A DNA stretch of 64,000 nucleotides from Zhongshania aliphaticivorans (GCF_001586255.1 NZ_CP014544.1:2573501-2637500), one strand, 5' to 3'. Shown: positions 44,810 through 53,824, counted from the stretch's first letter. Made by a program: numbers and translations. The notes: a model not told the origin generated them from the letters alone.

Positions 44810-45319
44810 TTAAGCCTGGTCTTCAATTAAACTGCCGGTGCCTTCAATAAAGGTGCGGGCAATATTCAATAATTCTTCTGGCGGTATCTGCCGTATAACT
44901 TCACCCGACTCGGCGTGAATGACTTTTAAAATTGTTCTACCAGTAGTGTCGTCTACCGAAAATTCGAGGTCGCGCTCGCGGTCCTTGAGGATTTCATTAA
45001 GCTTGGCAACCGCTTGAGACGTTTTCTCTATACTATTTGTTGAGTCAAATTCTGCCACCAAAGCCATGGCCAAACGGCTTAACTCATTGCTCGGCTTGGT
45101 CTCTTCACCCCGTGCTTTTGCGGCATCTTGGGCAGTACGACTGGGCGCTGCTTGCGAGGAATTCGAGGTAGACGGCAAAGATTTACCGCCCGGCACCGGC
45201 ACAAACCGGCCGCCAGCTTGCGTTGCCGCGCCCGCGTTAGTATTTGCCGCCGTCGCACTCGGTGACGCTGGTTTAGCGTAGCTAGGCGCTAGCGCTTGTA
45301 ATGATAAGCTCGTATCCAT
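44810..45319 (-). CDS. flaG: FlaG family protein
   Basis: A 169-residue protein whose last ~75 residues form the FlaG domain: LNEILKDRERDLEFSVDDTT, GRTILKVIHAESGEVIRQIP and PEELLNIARTFIEG. The N-terminal half is Ala/Ser/Thr-rich and variable. FlaG, between flagellin and FliD genes, limits filament length in some species. It lies between fliC and fliD as usual. Confidence 0.92.
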   Translation of the reverse strand: MDTSLSLQALAPSYAKPASPSATAANTNAGAATQAGGRFVPVPGGKSLPSTSNSSQAAPSRTAQDAAKARGEETKPSNELSRLAMALVAEFDSTNSIEKTSQAVAKLNEILKDRERDLEFSVDDTTGRTILKVIHAESGEVIRQIPPEELLNIARTFIEGTGSLIEDQA

Positions 45320-45421
45320 AATGTAACCTACTCACCCTATCAAACAGTTATACCAGAAACACGAACAGAGCCTTTAGGCCCCGTCGTCTTTCCCGTTAAC
45401 TCCCTGTCTGGGCCGTTAATT

Positions 45422-45444
45422 CCCGCCATCCAATGGATGGCGGG
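45422..45444 (-). terminator. Hairpin downstream of fliC
   Basis: CCCGCCATCC and GGATGGCGGG form a perfect 10-bp stem around a 3-base loop, 17 bases past the fliC stop. Only a weak AATT follows on the minus strand instead of a T-run, so it may act as a terminator or as a 3' stabiliser of the abundant flagellin mRNA. Confidence 0.65.
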
Positions 45445-45461
45445 TCCTAGCGGGCTGCGAC

Positions 45462-46928
45462 TTACTGCAGCAGACTCAGAGCGGCCTGTGGTAATGCATT
45501 GGCCTGGGCTAAGATCGCGGTGCCTGCCTGCTGCAGAATCTGCGCCTTAGTCAAGTTGGCAGTTTCAGCCGCAAAGTCAGCGTCCAAAATCCGACCACGT
45601 GATGCCGCCAAGTTTTCAGAGATGGTCTGCAGGTTAGTGATGGTAGACTCGAAGCGGTTTTGGATCGCACCAAAGTCGCTGCGACGGTCGCTAATTGCGG
45701 TTAGAGCTGAGTCAACACGGCGGATCATGTCATTTGAAGCGGCTACCGTCGTGACACCGGCAGACGACAAGTTACCGGACACAGCTGCGTCAGTCAGACC
45801 TGCACTTGTCGCCGCAGCACCAGTAAAGGTAATTGCTTCAGAGGCATAGATGGAGACAGTGCCATCGCCATTATCTTCAGCAAGACCATTGCTACCCAGT
45901 GCAGTGTTGATCGCTGCCACCAAGTCTTCAGTAGACGTGTAGGTGCCATCGGCAACCGCAACCGCGTCAGCGTCGCCTATTGCAATACTGAAATCACCAG
46001 ATACTACTAGGCCGGGAGCTACAGCAGTAACAACTGGATTACCCACGGTATTATTTGGTGCCGCCGGGGCCGAACCACCTGATGCACCGGCTGTGTAGAC
46101 TACATTTTCCATCCCAGCAAGAGCGCCTGGCGCATCACTAGTAATAGTGAAGTCTGACCCAGATCTCGTAGCGGTCGCAAAGCCAGACAGTGCAGCATTT
46201 AACTTGGTCTCAATACTAGCGGCATCCTCAGTCGCAGTGGTAAGAGCGATTGAGTAACTTGCCCCAGCAAAATCGAAGGCTAAACTTCCAGCGCCGCCGC
46301 TATAATCACCTTCTATATTAGCAGAGCTAAATGTGGCTACAGTTGCTGTACCCGCATCGCCAGTAACTCCAGCCATCACAACACTTAAGTCATCAGAAAC
46401 CTCACTGGCCGTTGAACCCAGCGAGTTCAAACGAGTGCTGGCGGTAAGATCAAGACTAATAGTCTCACCAACGTTAGAGCCAACCTGGAACACCGCATTA
46501 CCAAACGAGCCATCCAGAATCTTGCGGCCGTTGAACGAGGTCTGTGAGGAGATCCGGTCGATTTCAGCCAGACGCTGCTGTACTTCCGCGTCTAGTGCAC
46601 CACGGTCAGAGTTAGAGTTAGTCGCGTTAGCAGACTGTACTGACAACTCGCGAATACGCTGTAAGTTGTTGGTAATTTCGTCCAGCGCCGCTTCACCAGT
46701 TTGCGCCAGTGAAATACCGTCGTTGGCATTACGAACCGCTTGGTTCAAACCATTGATTTGGGTGGTAAAGCGAGTAGAGATGGCCAGGCCGGCAGCATCG
46801 TCTTTAGCGCTATTAATACGCAGACCAGTAGAAAGGCGCTGCAGCGAGGTGTTCAATGTTTCTTGCGACTTTTGCAGATTGCGCTGGGCATTCAAAGAGG
46901 CAACGTTGGTGTTGATGCTAAGTGCCAT
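45462..46928 (-). CDS. fliC: Flagellin
   Basis: A 488-residue flagellin. The conserved N-terminal D0/D1 region starts [20 protein letters not shown] and includes [20 protein letters not shown]. The C-terminal D1/D0 region ends [20 protein letters not shown]. The central ~210 residues are an Ala/Gly/Thr-rich variable domain, exposed on the filament. I chose the ATG at 46928, preceded by AAAGGAG; a longer frame adds 18 residues with no family similarity. It has its own sigma-28 promoter and is the only flagellin gene in the window. Confidence 0.97.
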   Translation of the reverse strand: MALSINTNVASLNAQRNLQKSQETLNTSLQRLSTGLRINSAKDDAAGLAISTRFTTQINGLNQAVRNANDGISLAQTGEAALDEITNNLQRIRELSVQSANATNSNSDRGALDAEVQQRLAEIDRISSQTSFNGRKILDGSFGNAVFQVGSNVGETISLDLTASTRLNSLGSTASEVSDDLSVVMAGVTGDAGTATVATFSSANIEGDYSGGAGSLAFDFAGASYSIALTTATEDAASIETKLNAALSGFATATRSGSDFTITSDAPGALAGMENVVYTAGASGGSAPAAPNNTVGNPVVTAVAPGLVVSGDFSIAIGDADAVAVADGTYTSTEDLVAAINTALGSNGLAEDNGDGTVSIYASEAITFTGAAATSAGLTDAAVSGNLSSAGVTTVAASNDMIRRVDSALTAISDRRSDFGAIQNRFESTITNLQTISENLAASRGRILDADFAAETANLTKAQILQQAGTAILAQANALPQAALSLLQ

Positions 46929-47016
46929 GGTAAATCTCCTTTCCACTCTATGCGGTAAAGACGTAAGTCTTTGATTAAGCACCAGTCAAAGTGACTGTAG
47001 TTTGCTTTCAATCCAA

Positions 47017-47043
47017 TTAACGGCCGCATTTGGGAGAACTTTA
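47017..47043 (-). promoter_or_regulatory. Sigma-28 (FliA) promoter of fliC
   Basis: On the minus strand TAAAGTTC, 11 bases, then GCCGTTAA differs at only two positions from the consensus TAAAGTTT-N11-GCCGATAA. It lies about 90 bases before the fliC start, a typical flagellin leader length. fliA itself is not in the window. Confidence 0.88.
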
Positions 47044-47084
47044 AGTTTTTTTTACTATTGGTGGTAAATACCTAGAAATGCAGG

Positions 47085-47420
47085 TTGGAAGTCGAGTGTC
47101 AGGCACTAGCTACCAAGTGCTCGCTTAAAGCTTGACGGGAGGTGGGCGACGCTTTTATTCGCTGCGCTCACTGGGATACCCGCCTGCGCTGGTATGACCA
47201 CAAGATCAAAAACGTCATTGCTGCGAAGGCGGGGGCCCATCTCCACAACCGGCTGGCCCTTTCCCAATACTTGCGCCTGACATTAGACTTAAGTCCCTGT
47301 TATGACGCGGATACCGCACAGCGCAAAGCCATCGTCACTCCTGCGCAGGCAGGAGTCCATCTCTGCAACGGCACAACCGGCTGGCACTTACTCCCCCACG
47401 ACCAATGTCTGACCTCAGAC
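47085..47420. repeat. Composite repeat region between fliC promoter and flhB
   Basis: This gene-free stretch holds a GAAGTCGAGTGTCAGG segment, an inverted-repeat arm (CTTGACGGGAGGTGGG, from 47134), several copies of the short palindrome (clear at 47337-47356: ACTCCTGC/GCAGGAGT; decayed near 47170 and 47211), and TCTGACCTCAGACC at 47408-47421, which abuts the flhB stop. A 127-codon plus-strand frame crosses it but is composed of these repeats and of antisense flhB, so I do not treat it as a gene. Confidence 0.65.
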
Positions 47421-48545
47421 CTAAAGCAAGTCTTTCAAGTAGGCGTCGTCCACCTCTGGCTCCGGCGGCTCGGGGTATTCGCCACCCAAAGTCTCCCAGC
47501 TGCGCAGCTGATACACATAGGTTAGGATTTGGGCCACGGCCAAGTACAGGCCGCCGGGAATTTCGGCATCGAGGTCAGTACTCGCAAATACGGCACGAGC
47601 TAAACGGGGGGATTCAACAATGGGAACGTCGTGTTCCATAGCCAATTCACGGATCTTAGCGGCAATATTGTCGGCACCTTTTGCTAATAAAGTCGGCGCC
47701 GCCATGCGGGCTTCATCGTATTTCAGGGCCACGGCAAAATGGGTGGGGTTGGTGATGATTACGTCAGCGGTGGGGACTTTTTCCATCATCCGGTTATTGG
47801 CAGCGGCTTGTTGCATTTCCCGCAGTTTGGCTTTTACTTCCGGGCGGCCGTCAGATTCCTTGTGCTCATCCCGCACTTCTTGGCGGGTCATGCGCAATTC
47901 CTTGTGGTAATTCCACAGTTGCCAGGGCACATCGATGGCCGCTATTGCGAGTAGCGGCAGACTCACAATAAAAAAGAACCAAACCAGCAGTGATGCGCTG
48001 TTTTTAATTGCCTCTTTCGGCTCTTGCAAGCCCAGGCCGAGAATATCGCCAGCCAGCCCAGAGAGGAGAAATATCGCCGCCGCGCCAATAAACACCATTT
48101 TCATAAGCGCCTTGGCTAATTCACCGAGGCTACGCAGAGAAAATAATTTAGCGACCCCCTTAATCGGATCCATGCGCGATGGCTTAACACTTAAATTAAA
48201 TGTCCAACCGCCCAAAATGGTTGAAGAAAACACCACAGCAATAATGGCGACGAGCATTAACGGCCAAATTGTCAGTAAGCCGCGAACCAAGGTTTGGTAG
48301 AGTCGACTCGCTAATTCTCGCTCATCAGCAATGAGAAAGCTCGGCGACAAACTACTCGACAGTAGATCTTGCAATGCCACTGCCAACTGCCCGCCAGTAA
48401 ATAGCAAAATAGCGGCGCCCGACAGGGTTACCATCATGGTAGTGAGTTCTTTTGAACGCGGCACCTGCCCCTTTTTTCGGGAGTCGGCGAGTTTTTTCTC
48501 CGATGCGTCTTCTGTGCGTTCTTGACCGTCTTCGTTCTCAGCCAT
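47421..48545 (-). CDS. flhB: Flagellar export switch protein FlhB
   Basis: A 374-residue FlhB. Four membrane helices occupy the first ~210 residues, followed by the cytoplasmic domain with the self-cleaving NPTH site (VIITNPTHFAVALKYDEARM), which switches export from hook to filament substrates. The charged N-terminus (EDGQERTEDASEKKLADSRK) is typical. It is the last gene of the fliL-flhB unit, 3 bases after fliR; placing flhB directly after fliR is normal in Pseudomonas-type clusters. Confidence 0.97.
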   Translation of the reverse strand: MAENEDGQERTEDASEKKLADSRKKGQVPRSKELTTMMVTLSGAAILLFTGGQLAVALQDLLSSSLSPSFLIADERELASRLYQTLVRGLLTIWPLMLVAIIAVVFSSTILGGWTFNLSVKPSRMDPIKGVAKLFSLRSLGELAKALMKMVFIGAAAIFLLSGLAGDILGLGLQEPKEAIKNSASLLVWFFFIVSLPLLAIAAIDVPWQLWNYHKELRMTRQEVRDEHKESDGRPEVKAKLREMQQAAANNRMMEKVPTADVIITNPTHFAVALKYDEARMAAPTLLAKGADNIAAKIRELAMEHDVPIVESPRLARAVFASTDLDAEIPGGLYLAVAQILTYVYQLRSWETLGGEYPEPPEPEVDDAYLKDLL

Positions 48546-48548
48546 GAT

Positions 48549-49325
48549 TTACATCCCGAGAAATTGCTCGGCGGCCACAAAGGCAGCACCGAGACCAGAA
48601 GACAAAAGTGGCAATAAATTTGGTAACAGGCGATCCACCACCATAAAGCCAATTAACATCGCGATTGGGAAACCCACCGCAAACAAGTTCAAGGTGGGCG
48701 CTGCGCGGCTAACCACACCCATCGCAAGCTGCACCACTAACAGTGCAACCACAGCGGGAATAGCCACTCGAATTGCACCGGTAAACAGCTCCGCACCGCG
48801 CACAATAACCACCCCAAGCTGGTCGCCAGATAAGGCGCCACCGCCAATTGGCCAATACTCAAAGCTTCGCGCCAATAGATCTAAAAAATCCAGATGGCCA
48901 TTCATGGCGACAAAGAGCAGCATGGTAAATATCAATAAGAACTGAGACAAAACCGGCACTTGCACGCCACGCTGCGGGTCGACCATCATAGCAAAGCCCA
49001 AGCCCATACCCATGGCGATTAACTGCCCCGCCAAAATGATGGCGTCAAACACCAGCTGAATAATAAAACCAAGACATAAGCCAATGAGAAATTCATTGGC
49101 AATAAGGAGCATGGTTTCTATGCCCAGTAAATTCATTGGCGGGGGGGCAGGCAAAATCGGCAGCAGAACCGCAGTGATAAACACCGCCACCATAATTCGA
49201 GCGCGGGCAGGAATATAAGCTGCACTGAATAAGGGAGCCGTCATCATGGCACCGCCTACCCGTATAAAAGGCAGCCATGCACTCGCCAGCAAGACGCTGA
49301 GCTGGTCTGCAGTAAGCCCCATCAC
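48549..49325 (-). CDS. fliR: Flagellar export protein FliR
   Basis: A 258-residue membrane protein with six hydrophobic segments. FliR combines with FliP and FliQ in the export-gate helix assembly. Recognisable stretches are LPFIRVGGAMMTAPLFSAAY, ARIMVAVFITAVLLPILP and the FliR-type GMGLGFAMMVDPQRGVQVPV. The length matches the family. It starts 7 bases after fliQ. Confidence 0.95.
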   Translation of the reverse strand: MMGLTADQLSVLLASAWLPFIRVGGAMMTAPLFSAAYIPARARIMVAVFITAVLLPILPAPPPMNLLGIETMLLIANEFLIGLCLGFIIQLVFDAIILAGQLIAMGMGLGFAMMVDPQRGVQVPVLSQFLLIFTMLLFVAMNGHLDFLDLLARSFEYWPIGGGALSGDQLGVVIVRGAELFTGAIRVAIPAVVALLVVQLAMGVVSRAAPTLNLFAVGFPIAMLIGFMVVDRLLPNLLPLLSSGLGAAFVAAEQFLGM

Positions 49326-49332
49326 GGTAAGG

Positions 49333-49602
49333 TCACCCCACCAGGCTCGGGATCATTTCAAACAGTTGGGTGGTGTAGTCTATTAATTGACGCAGCATCC
49401 ACGGGCCCGCTATACCCAGCACCACCACAAGCACCACCAGCTTTGGAATAAAGCTTAAGGTCATGTCTTGAATTTGGGTGGCTGCCTGAAACATACCAAT
49501 CATCAAACCAGCGGCCAGCGCCGACAGCAATAAGGGCGCGGCCAATAACACTGTTACATTCATGGCCTGTCGGCCAAGTTCAATAACCGTGTCGGCGTTC
49601 AT
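49333..49602 (-). CDS. fliQ: Flagellar export protein FliQ
   Basis: An 89-residue protein with two hydrophobic helices (LLAAPLLLSALAAGLMIGMF and LVVLVVVLGIAGPWMLRQL) joined by the conserved QAATQIQDMTLSFIPK loop. Four copies assemble with five FliP and one FliR in the export gate. Its start overlaps the fliP stop by 4 bases. Confidence 0.96.
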   Translation of the reverse strand: MNADTVIELGRQAMNVTVLLAAPLLLSALAAGLMIGMFQAATQIQDMTLSFIPKLVVLVVVLGIAGPWMLRQLIDYTTQLFEMIPSLVG

Positions 49603-50345
49603 TGGTAAAAACTCGCCGCTAATGAGCCCATTACCAAGCTCCAGCCGTCTACTAACACAAACAACATAATTTTAAAGGGCAGCGAAATCATCATCGGCGA
49701 CAACATCATCATACCCATAGACATCAAAACACTGGCCACCACCAAATCAATGACCACAAAGGGGATGAATAATAGAAAGCCGATTTGGAAGGCCGTTTTC
49801 AGCTCACTGGTTAAAAACGAAGCCATTAAAATGGCAAAGGGTACGTCCTCGGGTTTGTCAAAGGCATCTTGGCCGGTGATCTCAGCAAAGCGGGCAATGT
49901 CTTCTTCACGAGTTTGCCTTAGCATAAAGGCACGGAAAGGTTTAAAGCCGGTTTCAACGGCCTGCTCAAAGGGCATTTCTTCCGCCATATACGGCTTAAT
50001 TGCATCGTTATACGCAATCTCAGCCACTGGCTGCATAATAAACATGGTGAGAAACAGCGCCAAACTCAGCAAAATCTGGTTTGACGGTGTCTGCCCCGTG
50101 CCTAGCGCTTGGCGCAGTATCGACAATACAATCATAATCCGCGTAAACGCAGTCATTCCTAACAGTAACGCGGGCAATAAGGTCAGTGCCGTCATTACTG
50201 CCAGCAATTGCAGCGATACCGTATACTCTTGGCCACCCCCCGCTGCGGGCATAGCGGTTACGGCGGGCAAAGACAGCTGCGCCGCGTTGGCGAATAACGG
50301 CAGACAGCTTGCTATGAATAACAGCGATTTAGCTATGCGACTCAT
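49599..50345 (-). CDS. fliP: Flagellar export protein FliP
   Basis: A 248-residue FliP with an N-terminal signal sequence (LLFIASCLPLFANAAQ), as in other proteobacterial FliP. Conserved segments are MTAFTRIMIVLSILRQALGT, the TPSNQILLSLALFLTMFIM helix, and DLVVASVLMSMGMMMLSPMM with the methionine-rich gate residues. Start and stop overlap fliO and fliQ by 4 bases each. Confidence 0.97.
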   Translation of the reverse strand: MSRIAKSLLFIASCLPLFANAAQLSLPAVTAMPAAGGGQEYTVSLQLLAVMTALTLLPALLLGMTAFTRIMIVLSILRQALGTGQTPSNQILLSLALFLTMFIMQPVAEIAYNDAIKPYMAEEMPFEQAVETGFKPFRAFMLRQTREEDIARFAEITGQDAFDKPEDVPFAILMASFLTSELKTAFQIGFLLFIPFVVIDLVVASVLMSMGMMMLSPMMISLPFKIMLFVLVDGWSLVMGSLAASFYQ

Positions 50346-50863
50346 GATGCACCCCCAGAATCGCCGTTTGAGGTCTTAGGTGCAGATTGTTTGGGCAAGC
50401 GCGCTAATAATTTAGCAAAGGGCGAATCTTGAGAAATCACCTCGTCGCTACCTTGCGGCGACGACCAAGTATGCAACGTATTGATCGCCGTTGCGGTACA
50501 ACCAAGGAGCAGTTTTTCGTCCCCGACCTGCACCACCAAGAGCTTTTCTTTCATACTCAGCGGAATCTGGCCAACCACCGCGACGCCAGCTTGATTAGGC
50601 CCCGCCACTAAACGGCTTTTACGTAACAACCACATTAGAACCACAATACACAGCGACACCAGCAATAAACTGCCAAGCAAACCACTAATATCAAGTTGCC
50701 CCAAGCCCGGCGCAACTGTCGGCAAGACTGGCGCTGCCGCACTGGTCTTGGCAATCGCTAAGGGCTCTGCCGTTTCGGCAACGTCCTCGCACCAAGCGGG
50801 CAAAGCAATCGCAGTTAAAATGCCACCAAGCCCATAAGACGCCCTACGCAATGACACCATCAT
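50342..50863 (-). CDS. fliO: Flagellar protein FliO
   Basis: A 173-residue FliO, the membrane chaperone for FliP ring assembly. It has an N-terminal signal-like segment, one membrane helix (LGSLLLVSLCIVVLMWLLRK) and a cytoplasmic domain with VVGQIPLSMKEKLLVVQVGD and EKLLLGCTA, the conserved FliO core. It overlaps fliN and fliP by 4 bases each. Confidence 0.92.
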   Translation of the reverse strand: MMVSLRRASYGLGGILTAIALPAWCEDVAETAEPLAIAKTSAAAPVLPTVAPGLGQLDISGLLGSLLLVSLCIVVLMWLLRKSRLVAGPNQAGVAVVGQIPLSMKEKLLVVQVGDEKLLLGCTATAINTLHTWSSPQGSDEVISQDSPFAKLLARLPKQSAPKTSNGDSGGAS

Positions 50864-51273
50864 CCCCGGCGCTCACGCTCTTCTTGGCCCACGACTTCGG
50901 TGAGCATAATGCCGAATTTGTCTTTAACCACGACAATTTCGCCACGTGCGACTAGCGTATCGTTTACCAAAACATCAAGCGGCGTACCTGCAGCGCGGTC
51001 CAATTCAATAATGGCGCCCTGACTAAGTTCGCGCAAATCACGGATACTCATTTTGGTTCGCCCAACTTCAACAGCGACATTGACGCTGACATCCATAATC
51101 ATATCGAGGCTCATATCATTACTCATACGTCCACTCCCCGATGAGCTAGCTGCTGGCTTTGTTTGCTGAGCGCTTGTGTGTTCATTTAATTCCTTAATTT
51201 CAGCGGCGCTTACCGCATCTTTTCGTTTAGTGGCAGCCGCCACTGATTCTTGATTATTGACGTCGTCTGTCAT
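50860..51273 (-). CDS. fliN: Flagellar motor switch protein FliN
   Basis: A 137-residue FliN. The C-terminal SpoA domain starts near residue 55: MDVSVNVAVEVGRTKMSIRD, then GAIIELDRAAGTPLDVLVN and ARGEIVVVKDKFGIMLTEV. The N-terminal ~50 residues are polar and variable. It forms the bottom of the C-ring with FliM. It lies 9 bases after fliM. Confidence 0.96.
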   Translation of the reverse strand: MTDDVNNQESVAAATKRKDAVSAAEIKELNEHTSAQQTKPAASSSGSGRMSNDMSLDMIMDVSVNVAVEVGRTKMSIRDLRELSQGAIIELDRAAGTPLDVLVNDTLVARGEIVVVKDKFGIMLTEVVGQEERERRG

Positions 51274-51282
51274 GCATCCTCC

Positions 51283-52230
51283 TCAGCGCTGGGGCCGCTT
51301 TTTCGGCACTGGCCCCTCGAGTTTCACCGCTAAATTTCCCTGGTGACTGCCAAATCGACCGCGCATAAACGGTTTACCATCTACTTCCAAAATCAATTCA
51401 TCTGGCGAGGGCAAATCAATAATATCGCCAACTTTGAGACCGGCGACTTTTTTCAAACTCAGTTTGGTTTGCGCTAACACCGCCACCAATTCTATTGGGG
51501 CCGACTCCAAACCTTCCAGCAAACGATCTCGCCAATCATCGCTAGAAGGTTTGCGCTTACTTTGCGCGGGATCACCTAGGCTGTCGCGCACTGCATCAAT
51601 TGCACTCCATGGCACAATCGACCACAGGCCGCCAACAAAATCACCGATATTAATTGTAAATCGGGTGGCAACTAAGGAATCTGCTTCGCTAATGGTGTCG
51701 AGCATGCGCGGGTCGTTGTATTGCGCGGCAATTGTCGGATCAGTTTTTATTACCGACTTCCAGGCACTGGCAATATCCGGGAGCAAAGCGGTGTTAAGCA
51801 TTTCCATGAAACTGAATTCAGATACCGACAAGGTTTCGCGGTCACCCTGCTGACTTGCGCCAGAACCACCAAAGTAGCGATCAACCAACTGAAATACCAA
51901 CTCAGATTCAAAAGCCAAAAACAAGCTGGCACTCATTGGCAGGCCCTGCACCACAGATAAACTGCAAGGCGCAGATAAGGTGTTCACCATTTCGTCAAAC
52001 TTCATCACGGTGATTTTATCGGTCTGAACCGAACTCACCGCCGCGACAAACTCCTGCATTCGATCTTTGGTCGCATTGGCAAACTGCGACTGAATCAGCG
52101 ACAACGCCGGAATAAGGCGTTGCACGGCGTAATCTTGACGAGCGAGATTATACTTGCCCTTACCTGGGCCATTGTCTTCCTCCCCAGCCATAAGCGCCTC
52201 GAGTTCTTCCGGATCGAGTACGTCACTCAC
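51283..52230 (-). CDS. fliM: Flagellar motor switch protein FliM
   Basis: A 315-residue FliM. The N-terminal CheY-binding helix is short (DVLDPEELEALMAGEED, close to the usual LSQDEIDALL). The middle domain has YFGGSGA and the FSFMEMLNTALLPDIASAW helix; the C-terminal SpoA domain ends with FGSHQGNLAVKLEGPVPKK. The length is slightly short but complete. It lies 10 bases after fliL. Confidence 0.96.
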   Translation of the reverse strand: MSDVLDPEELEALMAGEEDNGPGKGKYNLARQDYAVQRLIPALSLIQSQFANATKDRMQEFVAAVSSVQTDKITVMKFDEMVNTLSAPCSLSVVQGLPMSASLFLAFESELVFQLVDRYFGGSGASQQGDRETLSVSEFSFMEMLNTALLPDIASAWKSVIKTDPTIAAQYNDPRMLDTISEADSLVATRFTINIGDFVGGLWSIVPWSAIDAVRDSLGDPAQSKRKPSSDDWRDRLLEGLESAPIELVAVLAQTKLSLKKVAGLKVGDIIDLPSPDELILEVDGKPFMRGRFGSHQGNLAVKLEGPVPKKRPQR

Positions 52231-52240
52231 ATTGGCAACC

Positions 52241-52705
52241 TCATTGCACGACGAACTTGGTAAAATACACAGCGTCGACGCCGCCTTTACCAGACTCGGT
52301 CGTTAAAACGTCGTTAATCACCGCCATCGCTTCTTCTTGAATTTTCTGACGCTGCTCTACGGTGGCAATTGCCTCGCGATCTAACTTGCTAAGAAACAAA
52401 AGCAAATCATTACGAATTCGCGGTTCATATTGCTCTACCCGACTAAAAGTATCATCTCGACGCGACATTAATTCAATTTCAATCATCAGAAAGCGCATGC
52501 TGCGCTCATTCTGCAAATTCACAACAAAGGACGGCGATAGGCTGTAATACTCCGGCGCTTTCAGCGCTGGAGCAGCAACTACCGCAGCTTCACCGTCAGC
52601 TGCGGGCATCGGCGGCGCAGTGCTCTTCATAAACCACCACGTTCCGCCGACCGCTGCCAGCAGCAAAACGAGCACACCCACAATTAAAATAATCTTTGAT
52701 TTCAT
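52241..52705 (-). CDS. fliL: Flagellar basal body protein FliL
   Basis: A 154-residue single-pass membrane protein that surrounds the stator. The membrane helix is IILIVGVLVLLLAAVGGTWW; the periplasmic domain carries SPSFVVNLQNERSMRFLMIE and RIRNDLLLFLSKLDREAIAT, family features. It is the first gene of the fliLMNOPQR-flhB operon, with a sigma-54-type promoter about 55-70 bases upstream. Confidence 0.95.
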   Translation of the reverse strand: MKSKIILIVGVLVLLLAAVGGTWWFMKSTAPPMPAADGEAAVVAAPALKAPEYYSLSPSFVVNLQNERSMRFLMIEIELMSRRDDTFSRVEQYEPRIRNDLLLFLSKLDREAIATVEQRQKIQEEAMAVINDVLTTESGKGGVDAVYFTKFVVQ

Positions 52706-52759
52706 ACATTATGATCCACAATCTGCATACAGAGAAAACATAGCTGCTAAACGGGTTAT

Positions 52760-52775
52760 AGCAAGCCCCATGCCA
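52760..52775 (-). promoter_or_regulatory. Sigma-54-type (-24/-12) promoter of the fliL-flhB operon
   Basis: On the minus strand TGGCAT, five bases, then TTGCT keeps the exact GG-N10-GC spacing of sigma-54 promoters. The start would be near 52748, giving a leader of about 43 bases before fliL. The same hexamer and pentamer occur before the flrC operon. Confidence 0.75.
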
Positions 52776-52950
52776 ATGAAAATTATACTTAAAAATCAAA
52801 CGCTTAATATAGATACAAATCCTTACGACAAAACTTTGGCGCCCGCCGGCTTAAAACAACCAAAATTTAAACAACAATATCAACCTCTCTCCAACAACTA
52901 GGCTCTTGGTTGCTGCTATAATTCATCAAACATATTAAGGAGATCGTTTA

Positions 52951-53229
52951 ATGACCGTTGCTTCAGCACGCCACATACTGGTTAAAACCGAACAAGAAGC
53001 GAAAGATATTAAAGCTAAAATTGCTAAGGGCGGCGATTTTGGTGAATTAGCGAAAAAGCATTCCGATTGCCCGTCTGGCAAACAGGGTGGCGACCTTGGC
53101 GAATTTCGCCCCGGTCAAATGGTAAAACCCTTTGACGACGTAGTTTTTAAAGAAGCCATTTTAGAAGTACACGGCCCCGTTAAAACCCAGTTTGGTTACC
53201 ACTTAATTCAGACTATTTACCGCAACTAA
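52951..53229 (+). CDS. ppiC: Parvulin-type peptidyl-prolyl isomerase, copy 1
   Basis: A 92-residue single-domain parvulin like E. coli PpiC (cytoplasmic cis-trans prolyl isomerase). Family motifs are [19 protein letters not shown], the [20 protein letters not shown] loop and [20 protein letters not shown], ending with [16 protein letters not shown] strong AAGGAG precedes the ATG. A copy differing at one residue (Ile to Val) lies at 54018-54296. It is divergent from fliL. Confidence 0.95.
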   Translation: MTVASARHILVKTEQEAKDIKAKIAKGGDFGELAKKHSDCPSGKQGGDLGEFRPGQMVKPFDDVVFKEAILEVHGPVKTQFGYHLIQTIYRN

Positions 53230-53391
53230 GCCGTATTGAGCCAGTAGTAATTAAAATGCCCCGAAGGCTGTGTGCCAACGGGGTAAACAAACGTAGACGC
53301 CCCACCCTGTATATAATTCAAAATCATTTCCGTAAGCCAAGATTCAGCACCGGTTCACTGATCTAAAACCTAACGATTTTCGTAAGCTTTC

Positions 53392-53757
53392 ATGTATCTT
53401 AAAAAACCTGAGGCTGCTGGTATGAAAAATTTCATTGTTGAAAGCTACGAACTGGTGATGGATAGCAGTAAGAATCCCCTTCGCCATCTCGATCTCGCGT
53501 CACAGCACTACACTATGCAGGTTCTCGCGTGGATGTGGAGCATGGTGTTTTCTCTGAGTTTCCTGTCTATATTCTATTTTCATTATGTATGGCTAGGCCA
53601 CCTGCTAGTATTGGGTGGCGTCTGTTTCACGGTAGGTGTGTTCCGCTCCGCAGAGAATACTCGCCTGCAACTAGCCTCGGCACAAGACGAGGCTGTTTCA
53701 AAAGAAACCTACAGCCATGCCTCTGCCTGCACTTGGAAGCTAGATAAGGAAGCGTAA
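53392..53757 (+). CDS. Small two-helix membrane protein, unknown function
   Basis: A protein of 121 residues, or 111 if it starts at the ATG at 53422, which has GAGG eight bases upstream and seems more likely. Two hydrophobic segments (TMQVLAWMWSMVFSLSFLSI and LGHLLVLGGVCFTVGVF) are separated by a short His-containing loop; both termini are polar. I do not recognise the family. It lies between the two ppiC copies and is followed by a 12-bp hairpin that may terminate it. Coding is supported by the regular hydrophobic pattern only. Confidence 0.55.
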   Translation: MYLKKPEAAGMKNFIVESYELVMDSSKNPLRHLDLASQHYTMQVLAWMWSMVFSLSFLSIFYFHYVWLGHLLVLGGVCFTVGVFRSAENTRLQLASAQDEAVSKETYSHASACTWKLDKEA

Positions 53758-53779
53758 AAACTACGTTTTTGAATAGTAA

Positions 53780-53824
53780 AAGCCCCCGTATCTTTTACCA
53801 AAAGGCGCAAATATACGGGGGCTT
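53780..53824 (+). terminator. Hairpin after the small membrane protein gene
   Basis: AAGCCCCCGTAT and ATACGGGGGCTT form a perfect 12-bp stem with a 21-base loop, 22 bases after the stop. It lacks a strong T-run on the plus strand (AAACTATTTT), so termination is likely but not certain. Confidence 0.55.

Noticed and set aside
46333-46974. 213-codon plus-strand ORF antisense to fliC
   Set aside because: Open only because of the biased composition of the flagellin gene; no start signal and no domain.
47142-47525. 127-codon plus-strand ORF between fliC and flhB
   Set aside because: It runs through copies of dispersed repeats and then antisense through the 3' end of flhB; no ribosome binding site or family similarity.
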